From positions 16,787,994 to 16,851,993 of the forward strand of contig NC_064040.1 in assembly GCF_932526225.1 (NCBI RefSeq): a stretch of DNA of 64,000 bases, read 5' to 3'. The stretch's first letter is position 1. Every line of letters starts with the position of its first letter. The translations under genes and the position numbers were made by a program. This document shows positions 1 through 11,200 of the stretch, piece after piece. The DNA is from Nematostella vectensis. Its lineage: Eukaryota; Cnidaria; Anthozoa; Actiniaria; Edwardsiidae. The notes beneath the pieces were generated by a model. It had not been told where the DNA came from, ran no database searches, and saw only the letters and a program-made list of their open reading frames with translations.

Positions 1-237
1 AACAGAACTATTAATTTATTTGCCTGTACTGTAGTTCCTATCACCTTTGTTAGATGCATAATCAAGACAATTTCTCAATAAAGCTAATGCCTGAGTTTCT
101 TGATCTTGTTGTGTTTATTCTACATTTTCTATGACCTTTTAGTATATTTAAATGGGTAAATTGCTTAGGCAGTAGCATAATTCTATTAAAGAACTTTAAT
201 ACCATTTCTGGGTTCACCTGTATAAAGCAAAACTTAC

Positions 238-3200
238 CATATTAGGGTGGTTCCACTGGACCCAGGCCAACATGCCATGTTTGGAAATTCTTGGAGATGA
301 ATAGAAATTACACCCCGATACCTAAAGTAAACAGAAAATAGAACTTGGAATTGTAGCCTAGCTGAGAATGTGTAAATCAAGCAAGCCAAGTTAATTATTA
401 CCAATATCAATAAAATAACTTGTGCTCTGCCCTGTATGGTGTTATTAACACAGGGAGCTGGAGTATAAGCATAATAAAGGCACAGGCCCATAACCATGAT
501 GTTCAAGGGGTAGCAAAGACTAGACCATTTTGTTTGTTGAACAGACTTTTTAATAGAGTGGAGTTGTTCTTCAAATTAACCCCCCCCCCCCCCTCCCTGC
601 TACCAGGCTAGGGTAGGTTTAGGTTATCCATTTTACTATGTCTCCATCAATTAGAATCCTTGTACTTTCTCATTTACCAGCAAAAGCCCCTTCCAGTGAG
701 TAGACGCTGATCACAGAGTGCCTTAAAAAGTGGGGAGACTGAACACTCCAAAACTCAAGAAAAGCATTTTCTCAACAGAGTGTACTTAAACCTAAGCAAA
801 CAGGGCTTCTTTTCTCCCTGGCCCCTCTGTCATACTTACCAGGACATGCTGCTCTTGAGTCTTCAAATCAATCGACACTATAGTTGCCAGAGCCTCACTT
901 GCTCCGGTCTCCAAGACACCATGGTCCTCTCGCACACAGAGCAGGTGGCGACCGGTATGGGTCACTGTCGCATCAGCATACCTCCATCCCTTGCCATCAG
1001 GGGTGATAGCAACAGGTGTTGCACCTGGCACGGCATCCTGTTTGTAGATACGTTGATCACCAAAGTTTGAAAAGTAGACTTGTTTTTTGTGCACAAGGAA
1101 GGCCCCACCGCCATACTCATGCACACGTGTGCGGCAGTTGAACTCCTTAGGGATTATCTCCTCAAACTTGGACCCATTGTCTTGTAATTTGCAGATGGTA
1201 ATTCTTCCACCTTCCTCTGGGTGACTTTCTGACCAGTAAACAACACCTGTGTTGTACATTACAAAGATATAAGATCAGGTCAGCAGCTAGTGAGACGCAA
1301 CGGGAGAGGCAAAGACAAAGTCACTTTATCATTACCAACTTATGGCTTAATGATCAGGGCCGTAGCAGGCCACATAAGATTGGGGGGCACGATACAGAAA
1401 CATTAAGAAAATAATGGGAGGCACAGCCATGCCCCACTGGTCATTTACTTATAATTTCTAAGAATATCGGGTGGAGCACATGCCCCTCAGTGCCCCGCCC
1501 CTTTCTACGGCCCTGATGATTAATCTTGGAATTCAACTTAGGGTAGGGTTCTAGGATACCCCCTGTCATACCCGTCTGCTGTGTACACCTATTCAAGCTC
1601 AATCTGTGGTACAATTTTGTATATAATTTGAAAATGTACATAGAATAAATAACATGTCTGCCACTAAGCTTCAACTTGGTGGGCATTTCTCACATAGACT
1701 AGGTCCACATCCTCATAGAATTTTATGTAAACATAATTGTGCAATTATGCTCATACAGTGCAACAACATTTTATGTAAGATTGTTGTACCAATGGTTAGG
1801 GGGGTTCAATTCTTTCAGCTACGATTTTGGGGAGGGCCTCAAATCTTAATCCAGGGTATAGGGCCTTTTTCCAGGGCCTTTTTTTGGAACAGGTATTCTG
1901 ATCAATTTCCAAGACTCCAAAAATCTCAGATTTTCTGGGGAGGCCCCAGACCCCTACAAAATAAAAACAGCCCTCCCCTTGACTGCTCTCTTAGCAAAGG
2001 TACAAAGCAAAGTCCTCTACTTTGACGCACAAAATCATGGAAGTTACAAATAGTGCATGTCACGCACGAATAGCAATGAGCTTTTTTGCATGTTACAGTA
2101 CTTATAGCCCCCTGTCATTGATTTCTGCCACAAAAATAGTGAAATAAAATCTGTCCATTCTTTATTCAAATTCAAATACAAACAGATAAAACCATCAAAA
2201 TCTGTTTAAGATAATTATATTATATATACAAAAGATAAAAACTTTGGAGACAATTTTGATTTAACTTTTGTTTTGTTATCAAGATTACCCTGCTAGCAGA
2301 GCTTTCCTCTTGTTTGTTTCTATCAGTTCAATAATCCTTCGCGAACGCGAAAGAACAGACTTGTGACACAGATTATAGAACAGGAAGAAAGCTCTGCTAG
2401 CAGGGTATTTTAAGATAATAATGGATAAGTAGTTGGCATGTATATGCTAAGCCTTTGTTGCTCAAGCGTGGGCAGCGAGCAAGAGCAACACTAATGTCGG
2501 TCATCTTGTCGATTTGGGTTTCCTGTGGAACAAGTCGTCGTCATCTTGGAAACAAAATCTCCTGTCCCCTCCCCCAATGCGCAATAAGTAGTCTATTCCA
2601 TAATATCTATGACTGCACATCCCCTCCACAGCTAATAAGATCGTTTGTTATGGTTATAAGACTCCACCTTTCCTTTTCTAGACATACAATGCCTTCAATT
2701 AAACAATTTCTTTTGTTTAATACAATAAGACTACAAGCAATTCGTTTTTGTTCTATTTCTCTTATAAAACAAACAGAGAAACCATGAAACAAAGGGTTAG
2801 TGATCAGCCAAGACAGTGGCTGCAAAGAAAAGGGGATTTTGCATAAATCTGGCTTATGGAAAATGTGCGAACTGCCCCACACAAATCTAAAAGAATATTG
2901 GTTTAAGGTAATCCCCTTGAATTGCACTGCACACCCCTTCTGCGCATAGTTCTGTTTGTTCGAATTTTCCGGTATTAAGTGTGCGCGCGCCACAGTTGTA
3001 CAAGAAAACAAAGCAAAAGGTGCACGTTTTTTACTTAAAATCGCTTTGACAGAAAAACGAAGTCGGTTACCCCCATTTTTTATTTGCTCAAATAGTTTAA
3101 TATAGACGGAAAAATGATATACTGAAAGAAGAAAAAAAGTTGGGTTGTATAAGTTTTGTTATTTCTCTTAAAAGCCGTAAAAATACTTCAAAATGGTGCT

Positions 3201-4240
3201 CTTTACCGTATGAATAGTGGCAAAAACAATGTCTTTCAGTGCAATCTCTTAAAATGTGATTTGTTTTGAACATTAGCTACTACGGGTTATTGTATAGGAG
3301 ATCAGATTTTGGCAGCAAACAGAACTAATTTTCTAAAGACTATAGGCACTCTTTTTGAAAACTAAGAGTTGGGATTTCTCCTTGCGTGATCAGTAAAAAT
3401 GCGCCCCTCTGTTGTGAAAACGAGGTTGGTACCCCCATTTTTTTATTACATTTTTAGAAAGCCCTTGACTTCAATATTGTTTATGCCAAGTTTTAAAAAA
3501 TTCTGGGTTGTAGAACTATTTCAAGGGAATTGCCTTAACCAATCTATGAGTTCGAGCACTCCACTTCTCCACAAGAACTTCTAGTTTTTAATCTATTCCT
3601 CCTTTCTGGCGTTCTTTGGAGTCAAATGACAATAAATGCATGCCTTGCTTGGTAAAGATAAGGGTGTAGTTGACAGGCAAATCTGACCCTATAGTGCACC
3701 GAGACAGACACAGACCAGAGGTTACTGACAAGCCCAGGCGTCGTACCTGGTTCGAAAGGATCCATCTTTAATTTCGCCCAAAAATAATGGTCTCTAGTTC
3801 TTATTAATTATCATTTAATACGGGAATCGGGAAATTCAGTGTTAAAACAGCAGGGGTTTATGGGGGACATTCGGATCATTGTTATTGCTTTTCGGCACCG
3901 AAAATTAGAAACTTTCTGGCCTCTTTAAAACTTAGGAAGTGAATTGGAAAGGAAAAAAGTACACTAAGAGTTGGCAGTATATTATAAATCAGTCAACCTA
4001 ACCCATTTAACCACAAAACCTTGCTTGGTAAAAACAAAGGCACAGATGACTGGCAAATCTGATGGAAGCGTTTGATTGAGACAATCAACGACAGACAATA
4101 AGGACTACGTCTGTTTTACCTGGTTCGAATGGGTCCACCCTCACTTCACTCAAGCCAATGGCCTCCTTAATAACAAGATCACTGGTAATAGGGCTTATCC
4201 ATGAGCCGTAGGGAGCAGTATTCTTCGTTGTAGACGCCAT
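238..4240 (-). CDS. S9-family serine peptidase (acylaminoacyl/dipeptidyl peptidase-like), 5' exons only
   Basis: Three exons read on the minus strand: 4240-4120 (start ATG at 4240), 1246-840 and 321-238. Phases agree: exon 1 ends with one base of a Gly codon, exon 2 supplies the other two, and exon 2 to 3 is phase 0. Exon 1 contains [14 protein letters not shown], exon 2 contains [14 protein letters not shown] and [12 protein letters not shown], and exon 3 contains [14 protein letters not shown] and NHPNM. These are hallmark N-terminal propeller motifs of bacterial-type S9C prolyl-oligopeptidase-like enzymes. The catalytic alpha/beta-hydrolase domain (Ser-Asp-His) would lie on exons beyond position 1 and is not seen. 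Donors are GTAAAA, GTAAGT and GTAAGT; acceptors are CAG and TAG. Intron 1 is about 2.9 kb and full of mobile elements. Cytosolic location is inferred from the lack of a signal peptide. Substrate is unknown. Confidence 0.85.
1355..1515. mobile_element. 161-bp MITE, family A, copy 1
   Basis: Perfect terminal inverted repeat CAGGGCCGTAG / CTACGGCCCTG, flanked by a perfect 5-bp direct repeat ATGAT (1350-1354 and 1516-1520). It lies in intron 1 of the S9 peptidase gene. Related copies are at 31632-31795 (opposite orientation) and 60662-60831. No coding capacity. Confidence 0.8.
2286..2407. mobile_element. 122-bp MITE with about 25-bp inverted ends
   Basis: Ends are near-perfect inverted repeats: TACCCTGCTAGCAGAGCTTT on the left and AAAGCTCTGCTAGCAGGGTA on the right. 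The middle is non-coding. It sits in intron 1 of the S9 peptidase gene. No clear target duplication could be fixed. Confidence 0.75.
2897..3543. mobile_element. 647-bp inverted-repeat element, non-autonomous
   Basis: The left end ATTGGTTTAAGGTAATCCCC reappears inverted at the right end as GGGAATTGCCTTAACCAAT with a few mismatches. Inside are two similar stretches (about 3055-3090 and 3410-3445), each with a run of C followed by ATTTTTT. No open frame of note. It lies in the S9 peptidase intron. Confidence 0.55.
3640..3800 (-). pseudogene. decayed duplicate of S9 peptidase exon 1 and its splice donor
   Basis: The minus strand at about 3800-3747 reads MDPFEP followed by G|GTACG, matching the end of true exon 1 (VDPFEP, G|GTAAA at 4120). 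The flanking intron also matches (TTGCTTGGTAAA and TGACAGGCAAATCTGA at 3641-3690 versus about 4021-4060). So a block of roughly 150 bp was duplicated about 375 bp apart. Upstream of MDPFEP the copy has a one-base indel and stops, and the APYGSW part is gone, so it cannot replace exon 1. Confidence 0.6.
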
Positions 4241-4423
4241 TGTAAAACCTGCTGCCTGCTTGTAAAACCTGCTGCCTCTTTTTTAGTCGGTCACGCAACG
4301 CTTCCCACAAGGGAGGACAATGCTCTGATACCGTCCTCTTGGGATACCTGTGGCTTAGCTTAGGTAAATTTTTCATTTTACCACAGGCTTTCCACCCTAT
4401 GCGCATGAACGCTCATGGAGATC

Positions 4424-4930
4424 GGCAATGCATGCACGCGCGCGTTTTATGTACATCTGAGTGAGAAAAATACACGAATATAGGAAGAAAATACATATTT
4501 TTCCTTTCACTTTATTCTTTAAAATCAGATTAGAAAGTTTAAAGTTTATTATTCCCTCTTTGCAGTGGTTGGTTTCAGTATCTCGTTATTTAGGTGGGTA
4601 AATTGGGCTTGTTTTGGAAGCTGTTTTGAGGTGAATATGCTAGAGGAGGGGAAAGTATTTTAGAAGCCCTAGCCAGACAGTGCTCGGGCTCGATTCGGGT
4701 TCCGAGTGGCGACCGTTTTATTCAAAATGGGCCGATAAAGTGTCAGAACATAGGACAAAAGCTAGAAGTCGAGGGTCAGGTCGCATTTTCACCTCAAAAC
4801 AGCTTCCAAAACAAGCCCAAGCCTAGTCTGATTTAAAGAATAAAGTGAAAGGAAGAAAATGTTTTTTTCCCCTATATTCGTGTATTTTTCTCAGCAGATG
4901 TACAAAAAAGGCGCGCGCGCATGCATTGCC
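4424..4930. mobile_element. 507-bp MITE with long inverted arms
   Basis: Left-arm segments recur inverted in the right arm: GGCAATGCATGC at 4424, the ACACGAATATAGG stretch near 4475, CCTTTCACTTTATTC near 4502, and GCTTGTTTTGGAAGCTG near 4607. Arms are about 200 bp each around a 140-bp core. It ends 184 bp upstream of the S9 peptidase start codon, so it probably overlaps or borders that gene's promoter. No coding capacity. Confidence 0.7.
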
Positions 4931-5399
4931 AATAACGGAAATCGCACAAAACTTGCACTTTACGCGATTTCGTAATTTTCGTAACAAAACAGGTCATTAT
5001 TTTGAGATTTGGGGAAATAATATCAAGCAAAACAAGTGGAGTTGCAGCAAAGAGTAACAAGGTATAATGGGGCAGGGGCTAAATAAATGAAGGGATAAAA
5101 ATAAAGAATAAGAGAATATAATTGCCGGTTTTCTAACGGAAAGAGTCAGTTTCATTTTCACGAAATTTTGTGAAAACCGAGAAATTTACTTATTTAAGCG
5201 ACGCAAAAATGAATTGTAATACAGGTATTTTTACATCGAGTAGGGGCAGGAGATGAGCCCCTGTATCGAGTTAGTTATCAGACACGTCAGGCACGTGTAC
5301 CCTTCCACACCAGGGCACAGGTAGCCCAAGCTTATTTGTCCCTTTATTTTTGCTCGGAGGGAGCGCAGCGACCGGAGAGCAAGTCTAATCTTGGTATCG

Positions 5400-6225
5400 C
5401 ATATGATTTTTCGTGTCCACACCACAGGCTTCCCATTCGGTTGATTTGCATTTTTATTTCATGCAGATCAGCGGTCTTTTCAGCGCATGTGCGAGTTTTA
5501 CATAGTGGATGCGATTTTTCGTGTCCACACCACAGGTTTCCCAGTCGGCTGATATGTATTTTGATTTCATGCTGAACAGCGGTCTTTTTAGCGCATGCGC
5601 GAGTTTCATATAGTGGATGCGATTTTTCGTGTCCACACCACAGGTTTCCCAGTCGGCTGATTTGTATTTTGATTTTATGCTGATCTGTGTTTTTTTTTAG
5701 CGCATGCGCGAGTTCCATATAGTCCATTTTTCGTGTCCACACCATAGGCTTCCCAGTCGGCTGATTTGTATATTGATTTCATGCAGATCAGCGGTCTTTT
5801 CAGCGCATGCGCGAGTTTTATATAGTGGATGCGATTTTTCGTGTCCACACCACAGGTTTCCCAGTCGGCTGATATGTATTTTGATTTCATGTTGAACAGC
5901 GGTTTTTTTAGCGCATGCGCGAGTTTCATATAGTGGATGCGATTTTTCGTGTCCACACCACAGGTTTCCCAGTCGGCTGATTTGTATTTTGATTTTATGC
6001 TGATCTGTGTTTTTTTAGCGCATGCGCGAGTTTCATATAGTCCATTTTTCGTGTCAACACCATAGGCTTCCCAGTCGGCTGATTTGTATATTGATTTCAT
6101 ATCGATCAGCAATGTTCTAGCGCATGCGCGAGTTTCATATAGTGGATGCAATTTTTGTGTCCACACCACAGGCTTCCCAGTCGGCTGATTTGTATTTTGA
6201 TTTCATGCTGATCAGCGGTCTTTTT
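5400..6225. repeat. tandem array of about 8 units, 102-108 bp, with three-unit higher-order period
   Basis: The phrase CGTGTCCACACCA recurs at 5412, 5520, 5628, 5732, 5840, 5948 and 6050, with a variant near 6157. Spacings are 108, 108, 104, 108, 108, 102 and 107, so the array repeats in triplets of about 320 bp. Six units carry a perfect GCGCATGCGC palindrome (5591, 5700, 5803, 5911, 6018, 6120) and one a variant (5483). Open frames across it are by-products of the repeat. It ends about 380 bp upstream of the ROK kinase start. Confidence 0.85.
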
Positions 6226-6607
6226 CGAGAACCCCTCTACTTAAACATGTTCGTCCGGTCCTCCCAAGCATTCACTTTCTATTAGAAACTTCTAGTTTAT
6301 TGATATTTACGGTAAACATAGGGCGAAAAACAAAATAAGTTAAAGATAAATAGAAAAAAATTGTTGAAAAGACGTGTGTAGTCTAGTGTTGTGTTTATGT
6401 GTTATAGAGCTTGGGCTACCTGTGACCAGGGTATCCATCAGACAAGTTTTTGGGTGCTGTGCGGTCTGTGCTCAGGGTTCATAAACACAGGAGCCCCAAG
6501 GTATATTGTAAGGTGGTTTCCCCTTTGCACCGAGCACGTGACAGATTACTGGAGTTCCCCGCTCGCTATTCCTTCTTTACTTATTTTTGGCTTGGGTTTG
6601 TAGCATA

Positions 6608-7549
6608 ATGTCTCGATATATCGCGGGTGTTGAGCTCGGAGGCACAAGTTGTGTAGCAGCCATCGCTGAGATTTCTAATCCGACCACAATTGTCCATCAT
6701 TTTGAAGTATCGACCACGGAATACACATCGACGCTGGGCGCCCTCACAGAATACCTTAGCGCACAACTGAAAGAATTCAACATAGAATCGTATGCAGCCC
6801 TTGGAATAGCGTCCTTCGGTCCTGTTGACCTTAAACCCGACTCAAAAACTTATGGCTATATTACAAGTACTCCAAAACCTGGATGGAAGTACGTGGAGAT
6901 AGTGGGAGTATTCAAGCGAACGCTTAAAGAGGGGACCCCTATTGCGTTTGACACGGATGTGAATGCGCCAGCACTGGCTGAAATGGCAGCAGCTCTTAAT
7001 ACAAAAACCATCCCTATCCCTCTCCCCACAGTGATCTACATTACTGTGGGCACCGGTGTAGGGGTTGGGGTTACTGTGGAGGGCTCCCCCGTTCATGGTT
7101 TGTTGCACCCAGAGGGGGGTCACATCATTGTGCCACGGATGCAAGGGGATGAGTACCCTGGCTGCTGTGCATATGGCCATGAATGCTGTGTGGAAGGGAT
7201 GGTTGACAGCCAAGCAATTGCTGAGCGGGTCAATGTCCACAGACATGAGCTACACACAATAGATGACAACAACCCCGTGTGGAAAGTGGTTGGTTATTAT
7301 CTTGGGGCACTGTGCCTAAACATCACTTATCTCCTCTCACCGAATCTCATCATTTTAGGCGGAGGTATTATGAAGCGCAGAATTCTTTACACAGAAACAA
7401 GACACTGGTTCAAAGAACTGTTGAAGGAATATCTTGACTCGCCCCAGTTCAAGACAGACCAGGGGCTAGCCAGTTACATAAAAGAACCTTTTCATGGCTC
7501 AAAAGCTGGGATAGTGGGGGCCCTAGAGCTTGCTAGACACAAGTGCTAA
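6608..7549 (+). CDS. ROK-family sugar kinase, fructokinase-like, intronless
   Basis: The 313-residue single-exon frame starts at the ATG giving MSRYIAGVELGGTS; an earlier in-frame ATG exists, but this one places the phosphate loop at the usual distance from the N-terminus. ROK features in order: GVELGGT phosphate-binding loop, FDTDVNAPALAE with the likely catalytic Asp, YITVGTGVGVGV glycine-rich loop, LLHPEGGHIIV, then a zinc-site region CCAYGHECCVEG, and LSPNLIILGGGIM near the C-terminus. The family phosphorylates hexoses such as fructose with ATP in the cytosol. The HPEGGH and YGHECCVEG motifs resemble bacterial fructokinases; the exact sugar cannot be told. It has no introns while its neighbours have many, which would fit bacterial origin or retroposition. 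It is convergent with DTL. Confidence 0.88.
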   Translation: MSRYIAGVELGGTSCVAAIAEISNPTTIVHHFEVSTTEYTSTLGALTEYLSAQLKEFNIESYAALGIASFGPVDLKPDSKTYGYITSTPKPGWKYVEIVGVFKRTLKEGTPIAFDTDVNAPALAEMAAALNTKTIPIPLPTVIYITVGTGVGVGVTVEGSPVHGLLHPEGGHIIVPRMQGDEYPGCCAYGHECCVEGMVDSQAIAERVNVHRHELHTIDDNNPVWKVVGYYLGALCLNITYLLSPNLIILGGGIMKRRILYTETRHWFKELLKEYLDSPQFKTDQGLASYIKEPFHGSKAGIVGALELARHKC

Positions 7550-8231
7550 ACACAGTGCAAGCACATGGCCAGGGGGTTCAGGGTTTGGGAGAACCACCCC
7601 ACCTGACTGGAAGGTCAAGAAAAAAAAACCTGGATACAGGCCTGAAGAACCTTTCTCTTAATCATAGCTCTTCTACTATAAATCAATAACATGGTTGATT
7701 AGGGTTTTAAGTTTTACCATTACCCAAAAAGACAGAGATCAAATATTCAAATGTGAAGTAAATTATAAACATTTATTCAATAATATCTTTTGGAATCTAA
7801 AACAGTCTGCACATTTTTTTTTCTTGCATTGTATACCATAATCACTGTGCCCAATATAGCAATATGGCACAGTTTGTTAATAATTTTTATCATGAATATC
7901 ATCCAAGATTATACACAACTAGGTTAGTTGATTAATACAGGAATTACCAAGACAGAATTTGAATCTCAAACCTATTCATTTTCTTTTTTCTTTTTTTTTT
8001 ACCAAACTATAATCTTTTCTTGGTGAAGAGGACTGGGTACTCACATATCACAGTTGGTATGAAAAGTAAAGTTCTCAGTAACAATGGTGTGTCACATCCA
8101 TATGGTACTCCATATCACAGTTGGTATGAAAAGTTAAGTTTTCAATAACAATGGTGTGTCACATCCTTCTATAATTAAGCATAATGTATCTTAATTTTCT
8201 TCCCCTTTGCTTGATGGGAGGTTGGTCAGGT
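7550..8231. other. gap between convergent genes (3' UTRs), with a two-copy repeat
   Basis: The ROK kinase and DTL end tail to tail here. The stretch is AT-rich and non-coding. A direct repeat of about 58 bp at 8041-8098 and 8109-8166 (each with CACAGTTGGTATGAAAAGT and AATGGTGTGTCACATCC) would lie in the DTL 3' UTR or just past it. Confidence 0.6.
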
Positions 8232-11200
8232 CTACCTTATATACTCCTTTATTGGACTCAGTGTTGGCTTAAAATAATGCAAAATGCTCTCTTCTGGTTT
8301 AGCTACCAAAAAGGTCACATTTGTATCCTCATTGTCTTTTGTAGGTGAGCAGTTCTCTCCATTTTCATTACAGTTGTCAGTAATGACTTGTTTATTCTCA
8401 CTTATGCTCCCATTCTTCTGCCTTTGCAATCTACTCCAAGTTGTTAACCAATTTGAATGCTTTATATCTCTCTCATCCACAAAACCAATATGTTGAGAAG
8501 CATTAACAATCCTCTTATCCTTAAAGTGATTTTTTGGTTCGCTATTCTCTTTATTGTCTTGTACCACTATCATGGTTTTGGCAAAAGGAGTATCAGTATC
8601 ATCACTGTTCTCTGAACTCATCATAATGCATTGGCGTTTGCGTGCAGGAGACAACGATGGACTTGTATCAGAGGCTTGCATTGATAACTTACTCTCCTGG
8701 TTGGTGTCCTGAACAGCACATTCAGATAAAGCTTTCTCAAGGCCTTTCCTCAGTCGTGGCATAGCACTTTGCTTTTTTTGACCCTTAGAGCCTTCTTCAC
8801 GTACATCATCCATATGTTTATTTGAGTTTTTCCTGGGTGGGGTTACCTTCAGCCAGGATCTAAGAAGTTGTTGTGGGCTTTGGCATTTTGGAGAGGATAC
8901 CCCAGGGGAGAGGGGGCAGCTTGAAATGTGGGGGGTGGTCAGGGGGGAAACAGGACAAGCAGTACGCCCTTTGAATGCAAAGAAAAAACAGTTGAGTTAA
9001 AAATCATTATGAATATCATTTATTGGTGCACACTCACAATGTACACCTATTTGAATTAAGGTTGAACCCGCAAATCAATGTATCATAACTCGCAGTGGTT
9101 CATGGGTAACATTTAAATGGCTAAATCCTGGTCTCTGAACTTATGCATATCCAAGAACTCTAAATCCTTCTAAGCCTGTGTTTTTTTTATTTACGCTTAT
9201 TTTATTATTTACTTGATATCTATGAAGCATGGCGGGTTACGACACATAGAGTGCAACCTAACGTGAAATAGACGTGTAGTATATATAATTTTCTCAAAAA
9301 AGAACTTGAAAAAGGATTTTCTAGCACCCTGTCTGAAGATACTTTTGAACTCAGAATTTTTGTACCCTGTCAATCATTTTAAAGTTAAGAAATGTAACTG
9401 GTTTAAAAATATTATTCCCTTTAAAGTAAACATTTATCACCTCCAAATATGGAGCATAAATTTAGTTACAAAATGACAGAAGCACTACACTCTGTATCTC
9501 AATTGAAAAATTGTGTTGTTGGATTACAGGGTTACCAGAAGTTTAGTACCAATACAGTATGTGCAAAGTATACGTACCAGCCCTTACAGGGCTTTTTGTC
9601 GGCTGGGTTGTGGGGCATGCACACTTGATTGTCAGCTTCTTGGGTGGGGTATTACATCTCTTAATTGTTACCTTGGCAACAGGGCTTGACAAGGGATTAA
9701 GGCGTGGGTTTGTGTGGACCTTATAAGTGTATCTGCCACTCTTGTTCTGTGGTGTTGTTGACATGCCATTTTGTTCTTGTTTGGCTATAAGGAAAACAAA
9801 AACATTTGAATGCATTTGCCATTTGGCTATAGACACTCACAAATACAGTGCGAGCCTTGGTTTTAGTTGAACAATTCAAACAACAGCGAGATTATGGAGA
9901 CTTCACCTGTTGTTGCATTGTCTTATTTTGAATGGAATTTATCCCAAAACTGAGGCTCACCTCAGTTTTTTTTCATCCTTGACCAGTTGTTCAGTGGGCA
10001 TGGTAGAACTAGACTATTGAACTGACTGTTTTTTACAACAGCAAGCTCAATATAACAACTCTCCTGCTTTTAAATCCAACGTAACACAGCCCTTTAGTTC
10101 ATGTCATATGACCATTTCCTTTCAGAATACCCAGTGTACTCTGACGATTATGGATATCATCCTTGGTAGTGCCTTTAAAGGGAGAGTCTGTGATAAGGGG
10201 ATTTACTTTTAGTTATGTCTTTGTACTTTTCTTTTTCACGTAATAAACAGCTCCTGAAGGAAAGACTAGACAGACTCTTACAAAACTCCAAAAGGGAAGA
10301 CTAGACAGTACTTAGTGTCTACTCACATGTTGAATGTGGTTGTATTTGTGTCTTCATTCTCTCAGTGAAACCAATATAGTCTGTTCTTTCTTGAAATTCA
10401 ACTCCTCGGTTCATCCTCCTGTAAGTATAATGATTCAATAAACATTATTTCTAGTGGCTTTCATTTAGATTTTTATGTAAGACCCTCATTTTGAGTTTAG
10501 ATGTGGCTAAAATATAAAATTTTAGTAATGAGCTTCCTTTGATCTGAATACTTATCTGACCACATAGTGTAACAGAAAGCTGAAATAACAGTAACATAGC
10601 AACATCATAAAAACACACAGGCATTGGATGAAATTGGTAGCGTTATTGCTTACCAGATTCTTACAGTTGTGTCATCGGAACATGTGACAACCTGAAACAA
10701 CAAAAACAATTGTGTTATATGTTGAAATAGCAGCTACATACGAATGTACATAGGATTGGCTTCAGTCTATTACAAGTTTTATTTCTCAGCCTTTCAAAAA
10801 CTAGCTTTTTACAGACGCAAAAATAGGATGTTCAAACTAAATGTGATCAAAATATGAACTCAAACCACAGGTAGCCCAGGATCTGTCAATGAGTAATTTG
10901 AACTGACCGGATCATTGACCGTTAATGGAGGGAACATATGGAGTTATTACTTTATGCAAGTATTCTTCCATAAAAATGCAATAAATTCAATCCAACGTGA
11001 TGTAGTAGTTGTAGTTGTCTATTATTTACATGTTTAAGTAATTTAGAGGCTGCATTTGGGGCTGTTTTAGGCACTGTTCGGTGAGATTTAGAATTCCCTT
11101 TTAATTTATGGAAGAATACTTGCATAAAGTAACAACTCCTTATGTTCTCTCTATTAACAGTCAATGATCCGGTCGGTTCAAATTACTCATTGACAGAGCC

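Noticed and set aside
4120-4135. tRNA T-loop-like GGTTCGAAT at 4122, and again near 3750
   Set aside because: No cloverleaf around it; it is the reverse complement of the S9 peptidase exon end (DPFEP).
5344-6169. Minus-strand frames with SADWETCGVDTKN repeats
   Set aside because: Tandem repeat of about 105 bp with no start context or conserved domain.
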